A stretch of 64,000 nt of DNA from Sipunculus nudus (Eukaryota > Annelida > Sipuncula > Golfingiida > Sipunculidae). The translations under genes were made by a program, and so were the position numbers. The notes under the pieces are model-generated. The model was not told where the DNA came from and ran no database searches. It worked only from the letters and a program-made list of their open reading frames with translations. The DNA is taken from contig CM049319.1 of the NCBI GenBank assembly GCA_026874595.1, positions 64,100,417 through 64,164,416 of the forward strand. The letters run 5' to 3'. Positions 50,990-56,403 of the stretch are shown here, piece after piece. Each line of letters opens with the position of its first letter. The first letter of the stretch is position 1.

Positions 50990-53569
50990 TGTATATAAAA
51001 ATTAAAACCATGCTTATTTCTGAAACAATATCCGTATAGTAATCCATATGATTTTTTATCATATTCCACAAATTATATGTATTTTACACACAATAGAGAA
51101 TGAATGGCCAGGTGTTATGTCTCCTCTTAAATTATTAGTTTTCGTAAGCTTATGTGGTAACTTTCATATACTTCATTCATACTGTGGTATTTGGAACGTT
51201 TTCTATTTCGGTTTGTGTATATATTGGCTATTATCATAATCAGGAACTACATATTTAACATTAAACACTCTTTTCAATTAATAAATACTTTTACCTTCAC
51301 TTTCTCTCGTTTTTTGTTTTGACTCATTAAACCCTTCCCTAATGAACCTAAGACGGTAAAAAAAACAGGCTTCCAATCTCTGACTTCCGACTCAGTATAT
51401 CTACGGGAAGGTTGTTTTCTGAGCCTGGGTTTTTCTAAGCTAGTATAAGACGGGGAGCTAGTATCAGACCTCTGGCCCGGAAGGGATAACTACGGGAAGG
51501 TTTTCTGAGGGGTTTCCCGAGGCTAGACCCCTGGGCCGAGTGTCTCTGGGGGCGACGACCGGACATGGGCCGAGTGTCGCTGGGTCCTACTGACTAGGAG
51601 CCGAGTGTCTCTGGGGCCGAGAGTCGCTGGGGCCGAGTGTCTCTGGGACGAGTGTCTCTGGGGCCGAGAGTTCCCGTTACCTGTACACTGCCTCTTGAAA
51701 CAACCAGCACATGGGCACTTGGATAGGCACCCAACATCAGGTGTAGCCTAATCCGGTCCGCTAGATAAATGAAGGCTGGGACCTGTGGCTCTGTGTTTAC
51801 AACAGAGCCACAACTGGGTCTAAAGCTGGCAAGTGAAATAGTAAGGGAGAAAAGATTGTAGGTCACGTGTGATCTATGGTGGCTCCTAATTCTTGTGGCC
51901 ATCATACTTATTTGATTAGTAGTCCAGATTCTTGTGACCATCAGACTTATTTTATAAGTAAATTGAACCACTGTTACGGTGTATCTCATTTGGCACCACA
52001 GGATGGATACCAGTTGCATTGTCACCACAGTCATTTCGTCACCAATTTAAATGCAGTAACAGATGGTCAATTCGTCACCAATGATTTGTATGATAAAATG
52101 TCTATCTATTACAATTAAAATTCACAATGATAGCTATACTGAAAAGTTTGTTTGGTTGTTGATTTTTTTAATAAATGGCCCAGGATACACTATGCAAGGA
52201 GTGGATTACATGTAAATACAAACATTGCACAGCATGGCCTCTGCATGGCCACCATGGTATTCAGGGCTATTTACGTCACCTCTCACCGTAAACGATTCCC
52301 TCATGGCAGCCCGTTTGAAATTTTTTTTTAATTTCATACATGCAGGTGTTTCCTTTAAATAAAATCCCAACCACAATAGACATAGAGGAACAAGCTGCCA
52401 AAAGAACTTCTGAAATCTGAACTGGCCTTACTCTTCTTTTTGCAGTAACTATTTTCCTGGCCATAGCTCACTTGGCCTGAGAGTAGAATCAGTACCTGCA
52501 TTGTGGACTCATTATATCACAACAAATGAGTAAGGAAGTAATATTTATACAACCAAATAGCCCTTTATTGCCTATTTTAGGTTTAGAAATACAAATTAGG
52601 ATTCATTTTACAAATATATTTCGTCTGGTGTATATATTAAATACCGCTAGTAGCATATTGTTGGTATCCAAATCCAGTGGGCAGCCATAATTTTTTAAAA
52701 CAGATAATTACGGTATGGTGAACAATCTCCGTTCAGACTACCGTAAAGTATACCGGTCTGACCATGGGGGGTTTCCCCCCACATTAAAAGCACTTAATAA
52801 TATTTCTTTTTTGTTGTAGGAATTCTAAGAGGGTATGGGGGGTTTCCCTCCCATCTTTTAAGTAGTTAATAATATTTCTCAATAAATATTTTCATGATAT
52901 TTACAACTGCCGTTAGGTGGCGCTATTTATTACTCCACACCCAGATTTAAAAGCCCTCTTTTTCCTGTGACCTTCACATCGTCTTGCATGGTGTAATGGC
53001 ATTAGTGTTCGAGTACTGAGCTATGCTGCACAGGATCGATTCCAGCGAGGACCAACGTCTGCCCTTTCATGTGATATTTATGATTTATAATGTATACATA
53101 TAATTACACATTCTGACTAATAATAATGTCTTTCATCGACAGATAACACGCGTTAGGAAATATAAGAGAAGACAATAAGTGGTAGCAATATTTTATTCAA
53201 CTGTCCCAAATGTAGGTACTGATTGTTAATTCGCTCCGTTCACTCTTCTGTCATTCAATATTCTGTTTTTCTATCATCCCAATGCATTTAAATTGCTGAT
53301 TTTAAGAACACGCCAGATCAAGTCCAGTCTTACGTATCCTGATCGTCACCACGTCACCAATTTCCTTTGGTGACGGAATGACTGATGTGACGAAACGACA
53401 GGTTCCCCCCACATGACAACTGACAATCTAAAAAGCTTGTATTATCGCCCATACATGAGCCCTGGCACATCTCCTTGTACTGGGGACCTAGATTTCTATA
53501 AATGTGCAAAAGCAAACATTAAAACTATTTTTGAAAATACCTACCTCCTCCATACACTCCCCCACTCAT
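17589..53569 (-). CDS. ACTL6A: Actin-like protein 6A (BAF53), complete 12-exon coding region
   Basis: The protein is a nuclear actin-related subunit of BAF/SWI-SNF, INO80 and TIP60-type chromatin complexes. Twelve exons on the minus strand: 53569-53545, 48606-48530, 47861-47702, 42870-42770, 30538-30441, 29762-29668, 29237-29131, 25985-25719, 25062-24982, 23830-23735, 20077-19991 and 17669-17589. They total 1275 nt, giving 424 residues plus TAA, with GT/AG at every junction and no frame break. Motifs: start MSGGVYGG; phosphate-1 [15 protein letters not shown]; phosphate-2 [12 protein letters not shown]; adenosine loop [14 protein letters not shown]-terminus [18 protein letters not shown] and ending ERKCP. 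Vertebrate ACTL6A is about 429 residues, so the gene looks full length. The ATG at 53569 has A at -3; an open frame extends upstream, but the conserved N-terminus fixes the start. Introns are loaded with transposons. Confidence 0.97.
18010..19265. repeat. Tandem-unit repeat in ACTL6A intron 11
   Basis: It begins near CAGTCAAAGTCGGGGGGATA and ends near GTCTGGGGATACTATGGCAC, so GGGATACTATG occurs at both ends. Inside are three diverged units, each with GGTCATGACCT(T/C)TCCTA and a following CCTTGACCT-like phrase (near 18172, 18498 and 19073). Two clean copies of the palindrome AGGTGGCGCCACCT occur near 18657 and 18911. No protein is supported. It resembles the organisation of 8041-9187. Confidence 0.6.
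19991..20077 (-). CDS. ACTL6A: ACTL6A exon 11
   Basis: Residues 370-398 ([10 protein letters not shown], then [16 protein letters not shown]), part of actin-fold subdomain 1. Phase 0 at both ends; acceptor TTTTTCAG, donor GTGAGT. Confidence 0.96.
20078..21022. other. ACTL6A intron 10, right-hand part
   Basis: Noncoding intron sequence. A poly-C tract lies near 20622-20638. Nothing else is recognised before the HP element that begins at 21023. Confidence 0.5.
21023..23645 (-). mobile_element. HP-family repeat, full-length copy 5 (subfamily A) in intron 10
   Basis: Inverted relative to copy 1. The palindrome end is at 21023 (CAAGGGACCCATGGGTCA, then CGGCGCTCAGCTG). The hairpin end is at 23617-23645, preceded by GGACCACGAC-type sequence and a (CGGA)n tract near 23575-23597. 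Collinear with copies 1 and 7 over about 2.6 kb. It supplies an uninterrupted version of the site at which copy 7 is inserted in copy 6. No coding sequence is seen. Confidence 0.75.
23735..23830 (-). CDS. ACTL6A: ACTL6A exon 10
   Basis: Residues 338-369, containing the actin adenosine-binding loop [20 protein letters not shown]. Phase 0 both ends; acceptor AACTTCAG, donor GTAAGA. Confidence 0.97.
23831..24981. other. ACTL6A intron 9
   Basis: Noncoding. A GC-richer patch near 24350-24420 (GCTCTGCCCC, then GGGGGCTTCGGGCAG) can form a small imperfect hairpin, but no family is recognised. Confidence 0.45.
24982..25062 (-). CDS. ACTL6A: ACTL6A exon 9
   Basis: Residues 311-337 ([20 protein letters not shown], then CDIDIRP). 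Phase 0 both ends; donor GTAAGA, acceptor ATTTTCAG. Confidence 0.97.
25719..25985 (-). CDS. ACTL6A: ACTL6A exon 8
   Basis: Residues 222-310, the longest exon (89 codons). Family blocks [27 protein letters not shown] and IPEGLFDPS are clear. This is the ACTL6-specific subdomain 3/4 region, more diverged from conventional actin. Phase 0 both ends; donor GTAGGA. The open frame continues into intron at both ends, but the splice sites agree with the family. Confidence 0.97.
26030..27925. repeat. 180-bp tandem array with hairpin termini in intron 7
   Basis: About ten units. The word (A)AAACGGTCAAAAGTAGGTC or a close variant recurs at roughly 26123, 26303, 26481, 26643, 26822, 27001, 27181, 27361, 27541 and 27721, a 180-bp period apart from one unit about 18 bp short. 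Each unit contains ACTCGATCTGTAACTGGTC, AAAATCAGGCCAATATCTGC and TTTTTCATGAAATTTTCTA. Left terminus: TGTCGGAACGACA hairpin then ATGCCCCCGCC. Right terminus: CCCCGGCCAC-TTT-GTGGCGGGG hairpin then GCAT. ATGCCCCCGCC and GGCGGGGGCAT are inverted ends. It looks like a non-autonomous mobile element with a satellite core; frames inside are artefacts. Confidence 0.82.
27926..29130. other. ACTL6A intron 7, upstream part
   Basis: Noncoding. It contains a compound microsatellite (TACA)n(TA)n at 28891-28960. Nothing else is recognised. Confidence 0.5.
28891..28960. repeat. (TACA)n(TA)n microsatellite
   Basis: About 36 bp of TACA units followed by about 32 bp of TA units. Confidence 0.9.
29131..29237 (-). 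CDS. ACTL6A: ACTL6A exon 7
   Basis: Residues 186-221 ([20 protein letters not shown], then [10 protein letters not shown]). The first codon is split with exon 6. Acceptor TTTACCCAG, donor GTTAGT. Confidence 0.97.
29238..29667. other. ACTL6A intron 6
   Basis: AT-rich noncoding intron of 430 bp, with loosely repeated phrases such as ATTGGTAAC and CTTTATGGTA. No mobile element or gene is recognised. Confidence 0.5.
29668..29762 (-). CDS. ACTL6A: ACTL6A exon 6
   Basis: Residues 154-185 with split codons at both ends. It carries the phosphate-2 motif [19 protein letters not shown]. Donor GTGAGA. Confidence 0.97.
29763..30440. other. ACTL6A intron 5
   Basis: AT-rich noncoding sequence with a diverged pair of direct repeats (GCATGGTATTTTTTTC near 30234 and 30275). 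No gene or known element is recognised. Confidence 0.5.
30441..30538 (-). CDS. ACTL6A: ACTL6A exon 5
   Basis: Residues 122-153 ([18 protein letters not shown], then [13 protein letters not shown]). Acceptor TTATACAG, donor GTATCC. Confidence 0.97.
30860..30899. repeat. TA microsatellite at the edge of the Penelope-like remnant
   Basis: About 40 bp of TA, immediately followed by the GC-richer sequence (30900-31100) that contains the hammerhead motif. Confidence 0.85.
30984..31090 (-). ncRNA. Hammerhead ribozyme motif (Penelope-type) with a duplicated 3' half
   Basis: On the minus strand the conserved box CTGATGA (31072-31078) follows GTTAT (31079-31083). It is followed by a CG-rich arm (CCCGG...CCGG), then GAAAC (31037-31041), a short TCGGA loop, GTT and ATAAC (31024-31028). 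GTTAT pairs with ATAAC as stem I. AC and GT close a tiny stem III, leaving a GUU cleavage triplet before ATAAC. The base of stem II is imperfect (U-U, C-A), the main doubt. The GAAAC-to-ATAAC half occurs again as a direct repeat about 37 bp away (near 30987-31004). Penelope-like elements are known to carry such ribozymes in their terminal repeats, and this one sits downstream of a Penelope GIY-YIG frame on the same strand. Confidence 0.62.
31277..31590 (-). pseudogene. Penelope-like element fragment, GIY-YIG endonuclease end
   Basis: The frame from 31531 to the stop at 31277 encodes [20 protein letters not shown], then [20 protein letters not shown] and PKHIWTLK. This matches the C-terminal GIY-YIG-like endonuclease of Penelope-like retroelements: VYK as the GIY-type strand, YIG, and the R-Y-N-H-K block. 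The upstream part (31538-31590) encodes the linker [14 protein letters not shown] and is joined only through a frame shift. The reverse transcriptase is absent on this strand. It is a truncated, inactive copy within ACTL6A intron 4. Confidence 0.75.
31612..31838 (+). pseudogene. Penelope-like element fragment, connector region, interrupted by hAT
   Basis: The plus-strand frame reads [11 protein letters not shown], a stop, then [35 protein letters not shown] and [15 protein letters not shown]. This is the region between the RT and GIY-YIG parts in Penelope-like ORFs. It stops where the hAT element begins, and the next residues (A-H-N-K) resume at 36248-36262 beyond it. It lies head-to-head with the minus-strand fragment at 31277-31590. 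The in-frame TAA after IIW and the truncation make it a pseudogene. Confidence 0.72.
31839..36245 (-). mobile_element. hAT-superfamily DNA transposon in ACTL6A intron 4
   Basis: The ends are AGGGGTTCCTCTGG (31839-31852) and CCAGCGGAACCCCT (36232-36245), short inverted repeats of the CAGGG...-type seen in hAT elements. They are flanked by ACAAGCCC (31831-31838) and GCAAGCCC (36246-36253), a 7-of-8 match for the 8-bp duplication typical of hAT. The 4.4-kb body contains the broken transposase gene at 32102-35792. Subterminal sequence has repeated TTAGCCAA/TCGCCAA words at both ends. It inserted into the plus-strand Penelope frame. Confidence 0.85.
32102..35792 (-). pseudogene. hAT transposase (ZNF862/ZMYM-like family), broken, with two introns
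   Basis: Three exons with canonical sites: 35792-35315 (start [10 protein letters not shown]; a basic N-terminus, then KRHFQASW and the zinc-binding KCADC), 34892-34705, and 33646-32102. Exon 3 carries the hAT catalytic blocks MIDESTD and [16 protein letters not shown], then [22 protein letters not shown], and the C-terminal dimerisation block [13 protein letters not shown] with RTRTRLA. Breaks: in-frame TAG at 35373-35375, a one-base loss in an A run near 33092, a shift near 32505, and in-frame TAA at 32321-32323. Families like this also gave rise to host genes, but the stops and flanking inverted repeats show an inactive transposon gene, not a domesticated one. Confidence 0.85.
36263..41443 (-). 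mobile_element. HP-family repeat, copy 6 (subfamily A), split by copy 7
   Basis: The palindrome end starts at 36263 (CAAGGGACCCATGGGTCA). Sequence collinear with copy 5 runs to about 37268, is interrupted by a complete copy 7 (37269-39878), and resumes at about 39886 to the hairpin end at 41443. The right half has a (CGGA)n tract near 41368-41390. Excluding copy 7 it is about 2.6 kb. It is inserted in the plus-strand Penelope frame between AACAAAA and AGCACTGC, with no clear target duplication. Confidence 0.75.
37269..39878 (-). mobile_element. HP-family repeat, copy 7 (subfamily A), nested in copy 6
   Basis: Full-length copy: palindrome end at 37269 (CAAGGGACCTATGGGTCA, then CGACGCTCAGCTG), a (CGGA)n tract at about 39785-39820, and the hairpin end at 39850-39878. 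Left flank TTGTTATAAAA and right flank AACAATACAAAATT correspond to an uninterrupted site in copy 5 (TTATAAAAAACCAATACAAA). It therefore inserted in an A/T run without an obvious target duplication. It shares the variant palindrome (CCTATGGG) and flanking details with copy 1, so these two are closest. Confidence 0.78.
41448..41489 (+). pseudogene. Penelope-like remnant beyond the nested stack
   Basis: The plus-strand frame encodes [14 protein letters not shown], the same linker as the minus-strand copy at 31538-31590. With A-H-N-K at 36248-36262 it continues the frame that stops at 31838, so the hAT and HP elements lie between parts of one Penelope copy. Similarity ends after the Cys codon. 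Confidence 0.65.
41490..42769. other. ACTL6A intron 4, upstream part
   Basis: Noncoding. 41820-42120 has recurring phrases AGACAGGTG, GTCTTA and TATAAG(G/A), suggesting another degenerate repeat, but no ends are defined. A G tract lies near 42671. Confidence 0.4.
42770..42870 (-). CDS. ACTL6A: ACTL6A exon 4
   Basis: Residues 88-121 ([15 protein letters not shown], then [11 protein letters not shown]). The split first codon joins G from exon 3. Donor GTGAGT, acceptor TGTGAACAG. Confidence 0.97.
42871..44277. other. ACTL6A intron 3, right-hand part
   Basis: Noncoding apart from one short unidentified frame at 43365-43571. No mobile-element ends are recognised before the TTAA-flanked transposon. 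Confidence 0.45.
43365..43571 (-). other. Unidentified short open frame in intron 3
   Basis: A 68-codon minus-strand frame from ATG 43571, open further upstream to about 43612, rich in Cys, Asp and Ser ([20 protein letters not shown]). The composition is more protein-like than neighbouring frames, but no domain or family is recognised, and it lies antisense to nothing known. It could be a decayed exon of a transposon or retrocopy, or chance. Confidence 0.2.
45006..46071 (-). pseudogene. Mutator-like (Kolobok-type?) transposase, truncated
   Basis: Two minus-strand frames. The first, 46071 to the stop at 45712, has an N-terminal zinc-like CAICREGTV block and C-x4-C spacing, and ends [16 protein letters not shown]. 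The second, 45647-45006, has [20 protein letters not shown], then [27 protein letters not shown] and [14 protein letters not shown], ending just after [12 protein letters not shown]. WxxRG(K/H)xS..G, NHEGSSxxME and GDGDSK are hallmarks of the animal Mutator-like transposase domain. The frame stops (45006) where the C-terminal half should follow. A 70-bp-period duplication (45664-45793) separates the two frames. TTAA ends suggest the Kolobok superfamily; this is inference. Confidence 0.72.
45664..45793. repeat. Direct duplication, 60-bp units, 70-bp period
   Basis: ATCTCAGCATATGTCTGTCC...TTTTTATTTCTTTC occurs at 45664-45723 and again at 45734-45793 with one difference (CGGGGAC versus CAGGGAC). 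It lies inside the transposase reading frame and breaks it. Confidence 0.9.
46112..46378 (-). other. Hydrophobic open frame in the 5' part of the TTAA transposon
   Basis: An 88-codon frame with a Leu/Phe-rich stretch ([20 protein letters not shown]). No family is recognised. It may be a chance frame in the 5' noncoding region of the element or an unrecognised leader exon. Confidence 0.15.
46778..47701. other. ACTL6A intron 3, upstream part
   Basis: Noncoding. 47398-47452 has two direct copies of ACATGACTGTGAAAAAAAAA. No gene is seen. Confidence 0.45.
47702..47861 (-). CDS. ACTL6A: ACTL6A exon 3
   Basis: Residues 35-87. It starts AEIPTVMG and contains an acidic/charged variable loop ([18 protein letters not shown]) before [16 protein letters not shown]. 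The loop aligns in position with the variable insert of vertebrate BAF53 and is the least conserved part. Acceptor TTTGACAG, donor GTAATC. Confidence 0.95.
47862..48529. other. ACTL6A intron 2
   Basis: 668 bp of AT-rich noncoding sequence; no repeat family or gene recognised. Confidence 0.5.
48530..48606 (-). CDS. ACTL6A: ACTL6A exon 2
   Basis: Residues 9-34 with the actin phosphate-1 motif [18 protein letters not shown]. The split first codon (G/AT) joins exon 1. Acceptor TTTTCTTTCAG, donor GTAGGA. Confidence 0.96.
48607..50231. other. ACTL6A intron 1, first part
   Basis: Noncoding. Short poly-G at about 49830-49840. A B-box-like word (GGTTCAGACCC) lies near 50142, but no tRNA fold is supported. 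Confidence 0.45.
50590..50742. repeat. 16-bp minisatellite, left arm of the foldback
   Basis: About eight copies of CTCGGCCCCAGAGACA and variants. The complementary array (GGCCGAGTGTCTCTGG) lies at about 51532-51672 in the other arm. Confidence 0.88.
50945..50987. repeat. TA microsatellite
   Basis: About 42 bp of TA in the centre of the foldback element. Confidence 0.9.
51826..53544. other. ACTL6A intron 1, upstream part
   Basis: Noncoding. It contains two related phrases (GGGGGGTTTCCC(C/T)CCCA near 52766 and 52838, each followed by TTAATAATATTTCT about 20-30 bp later), a short direct repeat, and a weak tRNA-like segment at 52981-53054. No gene is seen. Confidence 0.45.
52981..53054 (+). 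repeat. tRNA-like segment, possible SINE head
   Basis: A tRNA-sized stretch with an A-box-like TGGTGTAATGGCATTAGTG and a B-box-like GGATCGATTCC about 30 bp further on (one change from GGTTCGANTCC), followed by GAGGACCA. The acceptor and T stems pair only partly, so this is at best a degenerate tRNA-derived SINE or pseudogene. Confidence 0.3.
53545..53569 (-). CDS. ACTL6A: ACTL6A exon 1 (start codon)
   Basis: 25 coding nt: MSGGVYGG plus one base, then donor GTAGGT. The N-terminus is almost identical to vertebrate ACTL6A/B. Context AAACATGAG has a purine at -3. A run of in-frame codons continues upstream to 53827, but those residues resemble nothing in the family and are treated as 5' UTR. Confidence 0.93.
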
Positions 53570-53828
53570 GTTTGTAAACAAAGTGTATATCCCTTTTTTC
53601 TTTGTGTTGTTCTGAGGGAAGCCGGTCGCTCGGTAATCTTCGGTATTGACCGTCTGCTTTCGGTACGTACTAAAACCTGGATGTCGGATGTCGGATGCCA
53701 AGTGGGACAATCGATACATGTATGTTCGATACAAGCAAGTTTTAATTATTGTCAGTGTATACAAAAAGTACAACATTACCCATAGGCTGTTATTACCGCC
53801 GAGTTGGGCATCAATCACGGATGCCATA
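53570..53828 (-). promoter_or_regulatory. ACTL6A 5' UTR and putative proximal promoter
   Basis: 259 bp between the ACTL6A ATG and a foldback element. It is GC-richer than surrounding intron DNA. No TATA box or initiator can be assigned with confidence; called from position only. Confidence 0.35.
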
Positions 53829-54715
53829 TAATAAGATAAGATAACATTTATTAGCCTTCAGTTCATGGGAATTTGTTGTTGACTTGGAATTAATTACATA
53901 AAAAAACAAAATAAATCAATACATAACAATAACACGGAACGTATTTGATTATGCATGTCGAAATAATCATGTGAAATTGATAAAACAGATAATTCTGCAG
54001 GTAAAACACATTATTCAAAACATTAAATATCTAGAGGGTTGTGAGTTATTAATTTAAGTTTAATACTGTATAGCACAAAAGATTTTTTTTAAAGCGAGTA
54101 GTTTTACAGAATGTTTCATCTAAGCATTTACCTTAAGGTAAAAACTGAACTCTGAATGCAAGGGATGTAGTGTGTTGTTCATGATCTTTGATATGAAGGC
54201 ACTGGAGTGCTGGTTTAAAAATATATCTGATAAGTTAAAGAAACAGTTAAATAATACCAGGAAGAGAAGTTGTAGTACTTCTCTTGCCACACACCAGGAA
54301 ATCTGTGAAACCAAAACAATGGCCTTCATATCAAAGGTCATGAATGACACAACGCATCACAACTACAACTACAACACAACTACATTCAGAGTTAAGTTTT
54401 TTACCTTCAGGTTAAAGCCTTGATACAATATCCTGCAGAACAACTCGTTTAAAAAAAACTCTTGTGCCATACAGTATTTAACTTTTTAACTGGTAGTCCT
54501 CTAGATCTTTAATTGTTTAATTGTGTTTTACCTGCATAATTATCTGTTTTATGATTTTTACTTGTTTATTTTTACATGCATAGTCAATATGTTTTTTGTT
54601 ATTTTTATGTACTATTTTTATGTATCTATTTACTTATTTATTTCTATGCAATGAATTGCAAGTCAAAGACAGATTCCTGCAACTGAAGGCTAATAGTTGT
54701 TATCTTATCTTATCT
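53829..54715. mobile_element. Foldback/MITE-like element, about 0.89 kb, upstream of ACTL6A
   Basis: Inverted arms run nearly the full length. Outer: TAAGATAAGATAACA...TTAGCCTTCAGTT against AACTGAAGGCTAA...TTATCTTATCTTA. Middle: AACAGATAATTCTGCAGGTA against TACCTGCATAATTATCTGTT. Inner: TCATGATCTTTGATATGAAGGC-type against GCCTTCATATCAAAGGTCATGA (about 54180 and 54322). The centre is about 54200-54310. No transposase is present, and short frames in it are artefacts. Confidence 0.85.
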
Positions 54716-54847
54716 TACCTTATCTCGGGCAGCTGCTTGTAAATATGCAAAGGCATATACATATTCATTCATAGATTGCACTGTAAATACTAGTATATAG
54801 CTATGTTTTAATTATTCTCCTGATGGCTGGTATATGGCATCCTGGCC

Positions 54848-54931
54848 CGATTTAATAGGACTCAATATTATAAGGCCCTGCCATATATTGATACATGGTA
54901 GGGTCTAATAGTATTGAGTCAGATTAAATCG
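54848..54931. repeat. 84-nt hairpin with 37-bp imperfect stem
   Basis: The left arm starts CGATTTAATAGGACTCAATA and the right arm ends AGTCAGATTAAATCG. The loop is about 10 nt (ATATTGATAC) with about six mismatches in the stem. The size is like a microRNA precursor or a tiny foldback element. Function unknown. Confidence 0.6.
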
Positions 54932-55037
54932 ATCGAGGTTATGGCAACCGAGATTGTCCGGCTCGGCAATCTGACTTGGCATCCGACTTTTAGATTGTAC
55001 CTCCGCGTTTCACCAGCAGCGACGGTTGTATCTAAAA

Positions 55038-55166
55038 GGGATCACCCTAAACGCGGGTCCGTTCCGCGCACGGACCCGCGCTCAGACAGCGCGGAACTCA
55101 TCTCCCTAAAGGCGGACCTACGCGGACCAGTGCCCTTCCTCAATATAGGTTTTTGTTTTGATTATT
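55038..55166. repeat. MULE left terminal inverted repeat
   Basis: Inverted match to 60330-60466. The inner edge is GTTTTGATTATT; the right copy has a few extra bases within its GC-rich hairpin. Confidence 0.9.
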
Positions 55167-56403
55167 AGTAAATAAAGTTGATTATTAACGAAAGCTGTGT
55201 TTATAACAGTTCTCGATGACTCATATTGGTCTTTTATATAATTTTATATTATAATAAAATGTATATTTGATAACTATAACATTTAATCAACGTCTTTTTG
55301 ATAAAGTATATCTTCATCTAGACGTTCGAGTCAGAACTGCATAAGCATAACAAAAACAAGAAAAAATATAACAATACATTTTGATCATCGTTGCATTCTG
55401 TTTATTAACATTGAACAAAATCATTTCAATAGTCATAATTCACAAACAAGAGGCAGACACACATATAATTCATTAATATACATAAATCTCACAGAAAAGT
55501 AGGTATGACTACATTGAAGCACTGTCACAGATATTATATTCAAGCACTTGCAAAGATCTAGAACTTACAGAATTGTTATAAATTTACTTTAAAATATTTG
55601 AATACATAAAAGATGCCCTTTTCACTAAAGACCAACAGAATCATGATAACATCCTTACATAAATATGCAAGTATCATGTGCATATAATTCATCACAGCTG
55701 ATAAATATTTGCTCGTAAAAAAATCAATATTATATGAAATTGATAAGCTAAGTACATTTGTAAAATGTGAACCTAAAATTATTATACAGTAACACATTAT
55801 ATACTATATTCAAGCACTTTCAGGGATATAGGATGAAAACTTCTAGAATTGCGATAACTCGCGTTTAAAATAAATAAATAGCAACACCGTTGTTTGAATT
55901 AACACATGCAGCACTTTGCGGTGACTATTATAAGAAATTCATTTGTAAGGTGTAAGCGTACAAACATATGCAGTTAATATCATTGAGGCAACTCATAATT
56001 AAAATATATTTGTTGCATCATTAGAAAGTACTAACTTAATCATTTACTACCTCTCTTTCATTCTCATAAAACATACACAAACTTACAAAATTACAACTAC
56101 AAAACACGATAGTTTTACTAACAATACTTCATCTGTTGCCATATCAACATAAACTCCCTATAATCAATTATGGTCCTCCCTGTAACATGATCTCCTAATC
56201 GTCTAACCTAAGAAATAAATCTGACTGAAGAAATTAGATCCAAATGAAGTCACTACACTTAACATATACCTAAATGATTTAGGTCTACACCAATCATATA
56301 TATCACATTGTAGTCTACCTATACCAAGCAAATTGGGTCGACATTGATTTAAAAATGCGACCATGTATCGTAAACATGATCCAAATCATTTCAAGCATTG
56401 TGC
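55167..56403. other. MULE interior, 3' noncoding part
   Basis: AT-rich sequence between the left TIR and the transposase pseudogene. It contains two related phrases near 55532-55556 and 55806-55832 (ATATTCAAGCACTT). No gene is seen. Confidence 0.5.

Larger units (their letters stand above)
50232..51825. mobile_element. Foldback element with GC-rich minisatellite arms, intron 1
   Basis: The outer arms 50232-50300 and about 51755-51825 are inverted copies, each carrying its own hairpin (TGTGGCTCTGT, short loop, ACAGAGCCACA). The inner arms 50545-50808 and about 51478-51690 are also inverted copies, built from a 16-bp minisatellite (CTCGGCCCCAGAGACA) and ending in AACTACGGGAAGG-type sequence. 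The left arm has an extra 250 bp between its outer and inner parts. The centre holds a TA microsatellite (50945-50987). No transposase is present. Minisatellite frames on both strands are artefacts. Confidence 0.78.

Noticed and set aside
52981-53054. Functional tRNA gene
   Set aside because: A- and B-box-like words are present, but the acceptor and T stems do not pair well; kept only as a low-confidence SINE-like segment.
53570-53827. In-frame N-terminal extension of ACTL6A exon 1 to an upstream ATG at 53827
   Set aside because: The extra residues match nothing in the family, while MSGGVYGG is the conserved start.
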